Notes under the pieces: generated by a model
Databases searched by the model: none
What the model was told of the DNA's origin: nothing
Seen by the model: only the letters and a program-made list of their open reading frames with translations
From: an uncultured Parabacteroides sp.
GTDB lineage: Bacteria > Bacteroidota > Bacteroidia > Bacteroidales > Tannerellaceae
Length of the DNA: 64,000 nt
Direction: 5' to 3'
Assembly: GCF_905196875.1 (NCBI RefSeq)
Contig: NZ_CAJJWO010000011.1
Coordinates: forward strand, 39,609 to 103,608
Position numbers and translations under genes: made by a program
In this document: in pieces, positions 8,383 to 17,980 of the stretch
Position numbering within the stretch: the first letter of the stretch is position 1
Layout of the letters: every line of letters starts with the position of its first letter

Positions 8383-9792
8383 TTATTTCAGTTTTCCTGG
8401 TTCGCGACGTCCTGTTCCCTTCACACGTGTCAGATTATCTCCCAGATCCTTACGCATATCGTCGGCGATGTTCATCAGCTTAGCCGCTTCTTCGGGATAT
8501 TGGGATATGATATCGTAACGTTCTCCCGGGTCACGACGCAGGTCATACATCTCAGCTTTCTTCAGTTCTAGGTTCGTCAAATTACCCGGCTGACCGTCGT
8601 TACCCGGCGCATAAGCACCATAAGTGACATATTTATGAGGGAAAACAAGTTTAAACTTACCATCCGTAACGGCTTCCAAATCGTTCTTATGATAATAATA
8701 AACGAACGACTCGCGCGGATTGGCTTCTTTTTCTCCTTTGATAAGAGGCACAATGCTTATACCGTCGATCTTACGTTGGGGAAGCGGGGCACCGCTGAGT
8801 TCCGCCAATGTAGGGAACAGGTCTATGTTGGAAGCCAGTTTATTACAGGTGGTTCCCGGTTGGGTCGTTCCTTTCCAGTACATCACGCAAGGGATACGGT
8901 TACCGCCATCGAAGGTCGTTGCTTTAGCTTCGCGAAGCCCTCCGGCCGAGCCGGCATGATTTCCATAGTTTGTCCACGGGCCGTTATCGGAGGTAAGGAC
9001 GATCAGCGTATTTTCTTCCAGTCCCTGCTCACGAAGAGCTTTCAACACTTCGCCGACACTCCAGTCGAGTTCCATCATCACATCGCCATACAGCCCCTGT
9101 TCGCTCTTCCCTTTAAACTTATCGGAAACAGCCAGCGGCACGTGCGGCATGGAATGTGCCAGATAGATAAAAAACGGTTTATTTTTATTTTTCTTAATGA
9201 AGTTTACCGTACGGTTCGTATAATCAGTAGTAAATTGTGTCTGGTCGGTGTTATAACCGACTATTTCGTTTCCATCGTAAGTCGGCAGGTCGGGGAAATT
9301 AAACACTTCTCCCTGCTGCGGGTGGAAAGGCCACATATCGTTGGAATAAGGCAATCCGTAATATTCATCGAAACCATTCTGCAAAGGCAGGAATTGTCTG
9401 GCGTCTCCCAAATGCCATTTACCGAAAACGGCCGTACTATATCCTTTTTGTTTCAACAGTTCTCCTATCGTCATTTCATCCGGACTGATTCCATAATCGG
9501 AACCCGGACCGGGAGCTCCGGCAAAACCGATACGGTTCGGATAGCATCCGGTGAGCAATCCGGCACGCGATGCACCGCTGATGGGTTGACCGGCAAGAAA
9601 ATGGGTGAAGCGGACTCCTTCGGCGGCCATACGGTCGATGTTCGGCGTTTTATATCCGTATGCACCATTGTAAGAGAAGTCTCCGTAACCTGCATCATCC
9701 AGATTGATAATAATGAAATTAGTATAGTCTGCGGCCACACCAGTCATTGAAAATGCGGATGTAGCAGCCAATAAGAAAAGTTTAGTGTTCAT
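8383..9792 (-). CDS. Sulfatase, serine-type, exported
   Basis: 469 residues with a signal peptide (MNTKLFLLAATSAFSMTGVAA). The metal-binding Asp pair is in INLDDAGYGD. The signature is S72-G-A-S-R with downstream LLTGCYPNRIG, and FGKWHLGD and TSDNGPW give further conserved active-site positions. The signature residue is again serine rather than cysteine. It resembles arylsulfatase A-like S1 enzymes and differs clearly from the companion sulfatase, so the two probably remove sulfate from different positions. It lies 19 bases upstream of that gene and is preceded by a strong inverted repeat at 9811-9852. Confidence 0.88.
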   Translation of the reverse strand: MNTKLFLLAATSAFSMTGVAADYTNFIIINLDDAGYGDFSYNGAYGYKTPNIDRMAAEGVRFTHFLAGQPISGASRAGLLTGCYPNRIGFAGAPGPGSDYGISPDEMTIGELLKQKGYSTAVFGKWHLGDARQFLPLQNGFDEYYGLPYSNDMWPFHPQQGEVFNFPDLPTYDGNEIVGYNTDQTQFTTDYTNRTVNFIKKNKNKPFFIYLAHSMPHVPLAVSDKFKGKSEQGLYGDVMMELDWSVGEVLKALREQGLEENTLIVLTSDNGPWTNYGNHAGSAGGLREAKATTFDGGNRIPCVMYWKGTTQPGTTCNKLASNIDLFPTLAELSGAPLPQRKIDGISIVPLIKGEKEANPRESFVYYYHKNDLEAVTDGKFKLVFPHKYVTYGAYAPGNDGQPGNLTNLELKKAEMYDLRRDPGERYDIISQYPEEAAKLMNIADDMRKDLGDNLTRVKGTGRREPGKLK

Positions 9793-9810
9793 GATATTAT
9801 GTTTCTTGTT

Positions 9811-9852
9811 AAACTTTGCGAACTTTAAGAATAGACAAAGTTCGCAAAGTTT
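9811..9852. repeat. 16-base perfect inverted repeat between metallophosphoesterase and sulfatase genes
   Basis: AAACTTTGCGAACTTT at 9811-9826 is the exact reverse complement of 9837-9852, with a ten-base loop. It lies in the 106-base gap inside the locus, just before the sulfatase start codon at 9792. It could be a partial terminator or RNA stabiliser tuning expression of the distal enzymes. On the minus strand it is followed only by TTTAAC, a weak U-tract. Confidence 0.7.
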
Positions 9853-9898
9853 TCCAAAGAAACAAATAATATAACAGGAGTTTTCTTCCTACAAACGC

Positions 9899-10981
9899 TT
9901 AAGGTTCAATCACGATATCGAATTCATCACAGTCGCCGGTACGCCAGGCAAACGATTCTGTGGTCGGAGAAATACCGAATAAAGGAGAATAGGTTTTTAC
10001 CTTGATCGTTTTCCCGTCCGGCATAAATTCCAGGATACGCAACCAACCGTCTCCCCCGTTCCCATGCCAACCACCTCCGGCTGTCTGAGCATTGAACATC
10101 ATTTGGCATACACTCTTCCCTGCTATATTCTTATCTATACGGCGTCCTACATTGTGGCAAAAATCATCGACCAGACAATAGTGACCACAAATCAACATAC
10201 GAATATTGGAAGAAGGATACAAGAGTTTATCCCAGATCGCTTTCCCATAATTAGCCGGAGTGACTTTATAGTTTTCAGATTCGATCACCGTTCCATCCCA
10301 CCTCAAATAGGAATGTGTCAGTACGAAAACCTTATGATCGGCAAACTTCTTACTGGCAGCTAAATCTTTCGCCCATTCGAGCACCTCATCACGGGGAGCA
10401 AACTCTGTCGTAATAACAAGAATTTTACCCCAATGAGGTTCATCGAACGCAAACGCCGCATTTTCCAATGTCGGCAATCCAAATGCATTATTGCAAACGC
10501 TGACTAATGAGTTTTTCCATGTACTGTTACGCTCCACCGGGAAATATTCAGGAAACCGGCACAAGCGGTTCTCCGAACGAGTATATCCGTAATCATGATT
10601 CCCTCCACAAATGATATAAGGTATCTTATTATCTAACTTAGCAAAGGCATTGGAAGCTGCTTTCCATTGCTGGGTACTTGTCTGGTTTCCGTTTACATTA
10701 TCCGGGACGATATATTCGTTTTGTTCTACCAGATCACCGGTACATAACACAGCCTTCACCGACAGTTTCTCCAGATTAGCAGCCGTCCATGCAGTCATCA
10801 GGTCGAAAAGCGGCTGGTTGGTATCGAACTTGGTATAACTCTGCGGGTCCGGTAAAAGGATCATTGAAAACGATTCGGCATCCGTCAGCTCCGGCTTTCC
10901 GGCTCCCGGTTGTCCGCTTTTATTCTGAGCTGTTGCCATCAGAAATGGCAACAGCATACATATACAAATAAGCTTCTTCAT
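9899..10981 (-). CDS. Exported calcineurin-like metallophosphoesterase
   Basis: 360 residues with a signal peptide (MKKLICICMLLPFLMATAQ). Metallophosphoesterase motifs are in order: LLPDPQ near 42, CTGDLVE near 100, CGGNHDYGY near 144, THSYLRWDG and CGHYC for the later metal-binding histidines. The first motif has DPQ where DxH is usual, which some exported family members share. The family hydrolyses phosphomonoesters or phosphodiesters. Within this locus it may act on phosphorylated glycan; that is inference from position, 31 bases downstream of susD. Confidence 0.82.
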   Translation of the reverse strand: MKKLICICMLLPFLMATAQNKSGQPGAGKPELTDAESFSMILLPDPQSYTKFDTNQPLFDLMTAWTAANLEKLSVKAVLCTGDLVEQNEYIVPDNVNGNQTSTQQWKAASNAFAKLDNKIPYIICGGNHDYGYTRSENRLCRFPEYFPVERNSTWKNSLVSVCNNAFGLPTLENAAFAFDEPHWGKILVITTEFAPRDEVLEWAKDLAASKKFADHKVFVLTHSYLRWDGTVIESENYKVTPANYGKAIWDKLLYPSSNIRMLICGHYCLVDDFCHNVGRRIDKNIAGKSVCQMMFNAQTAGGGWHGNGGDGWLRILEFMPDGKTIKVKTYSPLFGISPTTESFAWRTGDCDEFDIVIEP

Positions 10982-11012
10982 TTTATCTATCTATTCATTA
11001 AAGAGATACAGA

Positions 11013-12626
11013 TCAGTTACCCCATCCGGAGTGTTGTTGCAGATTCTTATTGGAATTCAATTCGTCGGCCGGATAAGGCAAATCAAACAATTTTTCATCC
11101 CAGGCAAACCCGCCGACACGGGGCCATTCTTCTTTCAATGTTCCCCAACGTTTCAAATCATAATACCGCATGCAGTCTACTGCAAAAAGTTCTACTCTCG
11201 ATTCGTAGTTTATCGCATTCATGGCTTCCTGCCCGTTGGTGATTGTGAACGGCGGTAATACATCTTTATCGGCCATTCCTTCAGGTATATATTTCTCCGG
11301 ATTAGCTAATGCGAAACGGCGGGCACGTGAACGGACTTTTTCTATATATTCAGAGCATTTTGCATAATCAGGAGCCGACTTTAATGCATACGCCTCCGCA
11401 ATATGCAAATAAACTCTCGGCAAAAGCATTAAATGGATATCCGTTCGTTTATTCCAGGTGTTCTCTCCATACCATACTCCTCTTTTCTGAACATCATAGC
11501 CGGTTGCCGTATTTACAAGCCAGTCCTGCTTCCATGTCATCTGTTTTCCAGTCGTCGTTTCGACTTCATCCATGACAGTGAAAAATGTAGCATCGAAACG
11601 CGGATCACGGTTTTTCCAACTTTCAGTCGCTTTATAATAAGACGATTCATTGATCGGCTTACCGTCTATCGCTTCATAGAAATCAACCAATTCGCGGGAC
11701 GGATAAAAATAATCGCCGGAATAGGTATCGCCACGCATAATACGTCCGTCTTCACCCAAATCTTCTATAGTACCCCAATAGAACTCACGGTATGTTTCCA
11801 CACCACTGCCAAAACCTACCGAGAAAATGATCTCCGGACATGCTTCATAATCAACTCTCAACACATTCCCCGGATTTTCAATTAATGAATAGCCGTATTT
11901 CTCAACCTGTTCACCGGCTTTTATTGCATTCTCATACTCCTTTTCATACAGATAGACTTCACATAAGTAAGCATAAGCAGCTCCTTTCGTTGCCCGGTTC
12001 TGATATTTATCTTCCCAGGCATCGGGTAAATTCCGAGCGGCAAATTCAAGATCAGGAAGAACGGTCTGCTTAATGATCTCATTCTTGGGAGTTGCTGCTA
12101 ATTGTACATCATCTCCATTGGTCGGGTCTAATACAGAAACGGAACGCAAAGGAACATCCCCGTAGAACTGAACCAGGCGGAAATACCAGAATGCCCGGAT
12201 AAAGAACATCTCAGCCAGGTGTTTATTGCGGGTATCTTCATCGATGATATCGGCAGGCATATTCTTCACTCCTTCGATATTTTTATTACAAACAGCTATC
12301 CCCTGATAAGCACGCTGCCAGATACCTTTCACCAGATTCGATTCATTCGGATTAAATGATCCGACATAAAAAGGCTGGGCATCTTTAAAACCGGCAGATG
12401 ATAGATCACCAGTCATTCCCAGCTCCAATTGAGCGTCCGCCCAATGGGCATTCAGCTTCTGCAACTTGGCATAGCAGGCCATAGCCGCCAGATTAGCATG
12501 CTCCTTCTGGGTAAAGAAAGTCGTTTCGTCAATTGAACCATAAGGATTCCGGTCCAGGAAATTATCCATACAGCTTGTTGTCAGTATACACAACAAGATC
12601 AATAATCCTATTATATTCGATTTCAT
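11013..12626 (-). CDS. SusD/RagB-family outer-membrane glycan-binding lipoprotein
   Basis: About 537 residues. A lipoprotein signal ends in ILTTSC, followed by MDNFLDRNPYG, the usual SusD beginning. The helical TPR-like SusD core has typical LAEMFFIRAFWYFRLVQFYGDVPL and ends with DLPYPADELNSNKNLQQHSGWGN, a characteristic SusD C-terminus. The protein sits on the cell surface as the lid of the SusC transporter. The start at 12626 was chosen over the in-frame ATG at 12632 because AAAGAAG lies at ribosome-binding distance from it. It follows susC closely, about 12 bases from its stop. Confidence 0.95.
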   Translation of the reverse strand: MKSNIIGLLILLCILTTSCMDNFLDRNPYGSIDETTFFTQKEHANLAAMACYAKLQKLNAHWADAQLELGMTGDLSSAGFKDAQPFYVGSFNPNESNLVKGIWQRAYQGIAVCNKNIEGVKNMPADIIDEDTRNKHLAEMFFIRAFWYFRLVQFYGDVPLRSVSVLDPTNGDDVQLAATPKNEIIKQTVLPDLEFAARNLPDAWEDKYQNRATKGAAYAYLCEVYLYEKEYENAIKAGEQVEKYGYSLIENPGNVLRVDYEACPEIIFSVGFGSGVETYREFYWGTIEDLGEDGRIMRGDTYSGDYFYPSRELVDFYEAIDGKPINESSYYKATESWKNRDPRFDATFFTVMDEVETTTGKQMTWKQDWLVNTATGYDVQKRGVWYGENTWNKRTDIHLMLLPRVYLHIAEAYALKSAPDYAKCSEYIEKVRSRARRFALANPEKYIPEGMADKDVLPPFTITNGQEAMNAINYESRVELFAVDCMRYYDLKRWGTLKEEWPRVGGFAWDEKLFDLPYPADELNSNKNLQQHSGWGN

Positions 12627-12638
12627 AACCATCTTCTT

Positions 12639-15600
12639 TTAAAATGTTAAATTCAAACCTACCAAAAATATTCTCGGAGTCGGGAAGTCGTCTCCCCAAT
12701 TCGTATAATGTCCTACCCCGTTACCATTCTCGGGATCGAAACCGTCAAACGATTTACTATGGATCGTAAAGAGGTTCTCTCCGGATACGAACACGCGTGT
12801 TCTGAACGATTTTACAGGAACAGTATAACCTAAAGTCAACGAGCGCAATTTCACGAATGACGTATTGGCAACCATCAGATCCGTCATCTCTTCATACGAT
12901 TCGGACTGGATCAGTGCCGGATACTTCCCTTCCGGATCAGCCCCCAATGTCCAGCGGTTGTCATACCAGTGACGGCTCATATTACGGTTTGGAAAACGGT
13001 TCTGGAACGACATCGGTGCATGTTGCTTCCTTCCGAAAACACCGGCAAACACAGCATTGAAATCAAATCCTTTCCAGTCGGCAGAAAGAGTTAGACCGGC
13101 ACTTACCTTGGGGATATAACTACCTAAAATAGTACGGTCGTCACTATCAATCTTGCCGTTACCATCCAAGTCTACATATTTCAAACGTCCGATCTTGGCA
13201 TTCCCCTGCCCCATCGCTTTATATTTATCGGCTTCTTCCTGAGTCGTGATAACACCTCCGGTCTTATAACCATATAATGCATCGACCGGCTCGCCGACAC
13301 GATTGATCGTCACGCCACCGTAACTACCGATAGAGGTAACTTCTTCCGTTACACCTTCACTCAACTTCTTGATTTCATTATGCAGGAAAGAAACGTTTCC
13401 AGAGACACTAAACGAGAAATCCCTTACCTTACCGTTATATCCTACTTCAAGGTCAAAACCACGGTTCTGAACTTTTGCATAGTTCACGTTCGGCGCAGTC
13501 ATACCCACAGAGAGCGGTAATACCATGCTGCGCAAAATACCGTCTGTACTCTTGATAAAATAATCGGCCGTCATAAACAGTTTACCGTTCAGCAAACCCA
13601 GGTCGACACCTATATTGGTCATCGTTGTCGTTTCCCATTTCAGTTTCCTGTTAGACAAAGCAGTCTGGCTGTATCCGTAATATAAAATCTGGTTATTTCC
13701 GCCATTACCCAACATCACTTTCTGGCTTTCTACCGCTGCGATGGTCGGATACCATGAACCGATTGACTGGTTTCCTAATTGTCCCCACGATGCTCTCAAC
13801 TTCAGAGAACTAATCGACTTTACCGAGAAGAAATCTTCTTCAGAGATACGCCAGGCACCGGAGAAAGAAGGGAAAACACCCCAACGTTCGTCCCCTTTGA
13901 AACGGGAAGAACCGTCAGCCCTTAAATTAACAGAGAAAAGATATCTTCCGGCATAATCGTAATTGACGCGTCCGAACCAGGAAGCCAACGCCAGCTGGCT
14001 CTTTCCTCCCTCCAACGTCCGATCGATAGAATTTGTACCTCCATTGATCACATGCATATTATCTACTTCGGAAACAAAATCCTTTACAACACCTTTCAGG
14101 TTATCCTTCGAAAACAGCTGCTGGGAAAAACCACCCATAGCATTGATCGTATGTTTACCAAAGACCTTATCAAAATAGAGCAAATAATCCGTTACCCACA
14201 TAAACTCCTTCTGGCGGTTCTCCGAATAGCTATTCTGGTTATTGGTCTGTCCCCCGTCACTGAAAAGAGGCATAAATGCTTTATCTTCCGAATAAACCAT
14301 ATCGATACCTCCATTAAAACGGAACTTTAACCAGTCGGTGAACTTATATTCCACGAACAGATTATCCAATACGCGGTAATTATCGTTCGTAGGTGTGTTC
14401 CAACCCACTTCGGCAATGGCATTCTTGGAACTGGTATAGGCTGGGTCGGGCTCTCCGTAGCTACCATCCGCATCATAAGCCGGGATGATCGGTGCATTGA
14501 AAATAACATCGGAGTAACGGTTGTCTTTACTGCCTTTCGTGTTGCGGTATGCCAGATGCACATTGTTACCTATTGTCAGGCGACTATTGACCTGTCCTTC
14601 TATATTAGCACGTAAAGATGCTTTCTGGAAACCGGTATTGATGGCAATACCATCCTGATTCAGATATTCGGCAGAAAGATAATAACGAGTTTTTTCACCA
14701 CCTCCCGATACACTGGTATTTATATTATAAGTTGGCGCTGAGCTATAAATATAATCACTCCATTTGGTTCCTTTACCAAATGTCGAAGGATTGATACCAT
14801 CAAACTTGGTAGTCGGACTTCCTCCGTCAATCGCTTGTTTATTATCACGCATTTCCTGAATGGCTGAAACAAATTCTTCTGCAGTCAGCAGATCCATAAT
14901 ATTGGAAGCTGTTTGCATACCCCATGTTGCATTGACGGACACTTTAGCCGCACCGGTAGACCCCTTCTTGGTTGAAATCAAAATAACCCCATTGGCTGCA
15001 CGCGATCCGTAAATAGCAGCAGAAGAAGCATCCTTCAAAACGTTTACAGTTTCGATATCACCGGGATTCAAAGTCTCAAAACCGGATGTAACAGGAACCC
15101 CGTCAATAATAATAAGCGGATTACTGTCGCTACCGCTACCGAAAGTCCCGACCCCACGTATCTTGATAGATGTCTCAGCGCCGGGGAAACCGCTGTTGCT
15201 CAGGACAGACATCCCCGACATCTTTCCCTGTAAAGCTCCTCCGACTGAAATATTCGAATTGGTAGCCAGATTTTCGCCGCTCAGGACAGAAGCAGCTCCC
15301 ATCAAATCTTTTTTCTTCATCGTGCCATACCCGACAACTACGACCTCTTCCAGGTTCTGTGCATCGACCTGCAACTTAAGATTATAGACCGTCTTATTAC
15401 CCACTTTTATTTCCTGCGGAAGATATCCGATATAAGAAACAAGCAGGACGTCATCATTACCGGCCTCAATTGCATACTTTCCGTTCAGGTCTGTCACCGT
15501 ACCGTTCGTTGTTCCTTTGATAACAATATTCGCGCCAATGACAGGCTCTCCGTTTTCATCAACTATTATTCCGGAAACAGGACGTAATGATTGAGAGGAA

Positions 15601-15959
15601 GAAGATGTAGGTCCTCCTACCGCTTTCTTACTGACAGAAATGGTATTATCCGTTCTGTCGAAATGTAATCCGGCCTGCTTCGTGATTTCTGCCAATACGG
15701 TAGAAAGGGAAGCATCCCGAAAATTTAAACTTAACGATTGATTCGCTTTAAGAACTGTTTCTCCATAAAAGAATTTTAAGCCTGTCTTTTCGGATATCTC
15801 CTTAAAAATCTTTTCTACAGGTTGATTCTGTACTTGAATTGTTATTTTCTCTGACTGGTTCGGTTGGGCGGCCAAAGGCTGTAAACACAAAATTGCTAAA
15901 AAAACAAAATGTACGAAATAACCGGCCCAGCGATACTTCTTATTAGTTAGGAAGTTCAT
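12639..15959 (-). CDS. SusC/RagA-family TonB-dependent transporter with STN signalling domain
   Basis: 1106 residues. After a signal peptide comes an STN domain (about 38-110), then a carboxypeptidase-regulatory-like domain (about 127-210, from VSGIIVDENGEPVIGANI). The SusC hallmark EEVVVVGYGTMKKKDL leads into the plug with IKIRGVGTF and IIIDGVPV, followed by the beta-barrel ending in LNLTF. The STN domain is the part that contacts an anti-sigma factor, and the fecR-like gene directly upstream fits that. The imported ligand is unknown; the sulfatase neighbours suggest a sulfated glycan. Confidence 0.96.
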   Translation of the reverse strand: MNFLTNKKYRWAGYFVHFVFLAILCLQPLAAQPNQSEKITIQVQNQPVEKIFKEISEKTGLKFFYGETVLKANQSLSLNFRDASLSTVLAEITKQAGLHFDRTDNTISVSKKAVGGPTSSSSQSLRPVSGIIVDENGEPVIGANIVIKGTTNGTVTDLNGKYAIEAGNDDVLLVSYIGYLPQEIKVGNKTVYNLKLQVDAQNLEEVVVVGYGTMKKKDLMGAASVLSGENLATNSNISVGGALQGKMSGMSVLSNSGFPGAETSIKIRGVGTFGSGSDSNPLIIIDGVPVTSGFETLNPGDIETVNVLKDASSAAIYGSRAANGVILISTKKGSTGAAKVSVNATWGMQTASNIMDLLTAEEFVSAIQEMRDNKQAIDGGSPTTKFDGINPSTFGKGTKWSDYIYSSAPTYNINTSVSGGGEKTRYYLSAEYLNQDGIAINTGFQKASLRANIEGQVNSRLTIGNNVHLAYRNTKGSKDNRYSDVIFNAPIIPAYDADGSYGEPDPAYTSSKNAIAEVGWNTPTNDNYRVLDNLFVEYKFTDWLKFRFNGGIDMVYSEDKAFMPLFSDGGQTNNQNSYSENRQKEFMWVTDYLLYFDKVFGKHTINAMGGFSQQLFSKDNLKGVVKDFVSEVDNMHVINGGTNSIDRTLEGGKSQLALASWFGRVNYDYAGRYLFSVNLRADGSSRFKGDERWGVFPSFSGAWRISEEDFFSVKSISSLKLRASWGQLGNQSIGSWYPTIAAVESQKVMLGNGGNNQILYYGYSQTALSNRKLKWETTTMTNIGVDLGLLNGKLFMTADYFIKSTDGILRSMVLPLSVGMTAPNVNYAKVQNRGFDLEVGYNGKVRDFSFSVSGNVSFLHNEIKKLSEGVTEEVTSIGSYGGVTINRVGEPVDALYGYKTGGVITTQEEADKYKAMGQGNAKIGRLKYVDLDGNGKIDSDDRTILGSYIPKVSAGLTLSADWKGFDFNAVFAGVFGRKQHAPMSFQNRFPNRNMSRHWYDNRWTLGADPEGKYPALIQSESYEEMTDLMVANTSFVKLRSLTLGYTVPVKSFRTRVFVSGENLFTIHSKSFDGFDPENGNGVGHYTNWGDDFPTPRIFLVGLNLTF

Positions 15960-16013
15960 AACTTTGGGAGTTTAATTGTTGTTTTAAATAGAAATATTAA
16001 AAACGACTCCGTA

Positions 16014-16051
16014 TAAAATAATACCGGGAGTGGACGCTTGGTATTATTTTA
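16014..16051. repeat. 12-base perfect inverted repeat between fecR-like gene and susC
   Basis: TAAAATAATACC at 16014-16025 pairs exactly with 16040-16051 across a 14-base loop, in the 196-base gap. A second, weaker hairpin (GGAAG...CTTCC, about 16065-16092) lies closer to the fecR-like stop codon. Either could partly terminate sigma/FecR transcription before susC. No TAnnTTTG element was seen in front of susC, consistent with an ECF-driven promoter. Confidence 0.6.
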
Positions 16052-16155
16052 CAGGAATTTTGAAGGGAAGGTCTGCTACAGGTCTTCCTTTTCTTTTGAT
16101 GTATTTCAGGTTGTATCTTTCATAACATTTTCGATTAACAGGTTAATAATCAATT

Positions 16156-17136
16156 TTATTTATAGAATATAATTTTATCGTCCTCCTTACGGTATTTTAT
16201 ATCCGTTGAATACTGGATAGACTTAAGAACCGATTCCAGACTTTTATTATCGTGTTCTCCATATATATAATTATCATAAGGAACATTGCCGGAAAACTCA
16301 ATCTTGCAGTTATACATTCGCTCCAGTTCTTTTGCAACGCTACGGATCGGCGTCTTGTTAAAATACAGACCTCCATCGATCCAAACTGTTGCATGACGTG
16401 CACTTTCATTCCGCTTCTGTATCTCCCCGTTTTTCCTGGAAAAGACAAGCTGCTCATCGGGCAACAAACGCATCATGGCATCCGTCATATCCACCTGGAC
16501 TTTACCAGACCGGACACTCACCAAAATCTGTTCATCCGCGTCGTAGGCTTTTACATTGAATGAGGTACCCAACACCTTTACACTGGCATCTTTGGTGGAA
16601 ACGATAAATGGTTTATCTTCATCATGCACGACTTCGAAAAAGGCTTCTCCATCCATTTCTATCTGACGAAAATCCTCTGCAAACCGTTCCGGATATTTCA
16701 TAAAGGAACCAGCGTTCAGTATGACTTTCGTTCCGTCCGGCAGGATCACCTGTTTATGTTCCCCGTTTTTAACCCGTATTTCCGTATACGTCATATTTTG
16801 CAAATCTGCCACCTGCGAAAACTGATAGACTCCCAACCCCACAGAAAAAACAAGAACCAAAATAGCAGCATATTTCAGTAATGAAACAAATGAGAACTTC
16901 TTCTCTTCTTTACAGATACGGTTCAATAACATACGTGCCTCCGCTGTATAGCGTTCGTGTTGAAGATATGTCGTTTCCTCTGCCTGTGCCGATTGCCATA
17001 CGTGATCCATTTCCTCATCTACCTCTTTCGTATGCTGCTGCGAACGAAACAGCTCTATGATCCGGTCGGCATCTTTACGGCTATATATTCCGTTTATAAA
17101 TCGTTTTAAAATAGTATTTTGTTTCAATTGCTCCAT
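16156..17136 (-). CDS. FecR-type anti-sigma factor
   Basis: About 326 residues from MEQLKQNTILKRF. A cytoplasmic N-terminal region is followed by one membrane segment (LLKYAAILVLVFSVGLGVY), then a periplasmic FecR domain (YTEIRVKNGEHKQVILPDGTKVILNAGS ... VSVRSGKVQV) and the DUF4974-type C-terminal domain ending in KIIFYK. An upstream in-frame start at 17193 would add 19 unlikely residues. The protein would hold the sigma factor encoded 66 bases upstream and release it when the STN domain of SusC signals ligand uptake. Confidence 0.92.
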   Translation of the reverse strand: MEQLKQNTILKRFINGIYSRKDADRIIELFRSQQHTKEVDEEMDHVWQSAQAEETTYLQHERYTAEARMLLNRICKEEKKFSFVSLLKYAAILVLVFSVGLGVYQFSQVADLQNMTYTEIRVKNGEHKQVILPDGTKVILNAGSFMKYPERFAEDFRQIEMDGEAFFEVVHDEDKPFIVSTKDASVKVLGTSFNVKAYDADEQILVSVRSGKVQVDMTDAMMRLLPDEQLVFSRKNGEIQKRNESARHATVWIDGGLYFNKTPIRSVAKELERMYNCKIEFSGNVPYDNYIYGEHDNKSLESVLKSIQYSTDIKYRKEDDKIIFYK

Positions 17137-17202
17137 ATCTTTTTTGCGTGTATATAAATAGTACATAGATAAGGGGTACAACTGGGATATCATTAACTTT
17201 TA

Positions 17203-17799
17203 TTATATATTAAAGCAAAATAGAAGTAACAGCAGGTCGGTATACGTTCCGGCATATTTAGCCAGATAAATACGGATTGTCTTCAATGATGCAGAAATAT
17301 GTTGCTGAACCGTATAAACAGAAATGCCTAATTCGTCGGCTATTTCCTTATGTGATTTCATCTCTTTCCTGCTCATATCGAATATCCTTCGTTGTTGCAC
17401 AGTCAGGTTCAGTAGGGCTTTATCCAATAACTTATTCAAATCGGCATCCAGAATAGCTTCCTCCGTATCATTCGTGATTTCTACAGCCACCGATAAGATC
17501 TTATTCTTCAGTTGCTGCTCTTTATCGATACCGGCAAGTACATTCAATACCCTGTTCTTTACAATCGTATAAATATAAGGTGCAAACGGAGACTCCGGAT
17601 TCAGGAAACGACGATTCTGCCAGACAGAAGCAAAAGCATCCTGATAAATATCTTCAGCGAATTCTTTAGATTTCAGAAACGTCATGGCAAAATACATCAG
17701 CCTGTTCTTATACAATGCGTATAATTCACAGAATGCGGTCTCATCATTATTGAGTAATCCTGTTATTAATTTACGTTCTTGTTCCGAGTTGATATACAT
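17203..17799 (-). CDS. ECF RNA polymerase sigma factor of the SusCD locus
   Basis: About 198 residues from MYINSEQERKL. It has sigma region 2 (YALYKNRLMYFAMTFLKSKEFAEDIYQDAFASVWQNR) and region 4 (LTVQQRRIFDMSRKEMKSHKEIADELGISVYTVQQHIS), matching the Bacteroidetes ECF class paired with FecR. The C-terminus ends in an unusual hydrophobic stretch (LLLLLFCFNI). An upstream in-frame start at 17850 is disfavoured because a promoter-like TATATTTG overlaps it. The gene is divergent from topB. Confidence 0.92.
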   Translation of the reverse strand: MYINSEQERKLITGLLNNDETAFCELYALYKNRLMYFAMTFLKSKEFAEDIYQDAFASVWQNRRFLNPESPFAPYIYTIVKNRVLNVLAGIDKEQQLKNKILSVAVEITNDTEEAILDADLNKLLDKALLNLTVQQRRIFDMSRKEMKSHKEIADELGISVYTVQQHISASLKTIRIYLAKYAGTYTDLLLLLFCFNI

Positions 17800-17847
17800 C
17801 CTATTTATAAATATCTCGTTCTTGCTTACAGAGTCCTTTCCAGTCGC

Positions 17848-17855
17848 CAAATATA
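17848..17855 (-). promoter_or_regulatory. Possible -7 element for the ECF sigma gene
   Basis: TATATTTG on the minus strand matches the Bacteroidetes TAnnTTTG consensus and would start transcription about 40 bases before the chosen start codon at 17799. No good -33 TTTG was found, so support is partial. Confidence 0.4.
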
Positions 17856-17942
17856 AAAAGATTCCATTATATCCCCTATTACATTTGAAAGAAGTATTTG
17901 TTTCGGTGGTAACTTTATTATGGAAAACTCAGTAAGAAAACG

Positions 17943-17950
17943 TACATTTG
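17943..17950 (+). promoter_or_regulatory. Possible -7 element for topB
   Basis: TACATTTG matches TAnnTTTG and lies 30 bases before the topB start codon at 17981. TTATGG about 20 bases upstream is a weak -33 candidate. Confidence 0.45.
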
Positions 17951-17980
17951 TGTGATTTTTACGAAAGGATTAGATTGCAG

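Noticed and set aside
8635..9750. 371-codon plus-strand frame opposite the second sulfatase
   Set aside because: Fully antisense to a clear sulfatase, with no family features, no promoter and Arg/Phe/Ile-heavy composition typical of shadow frames.
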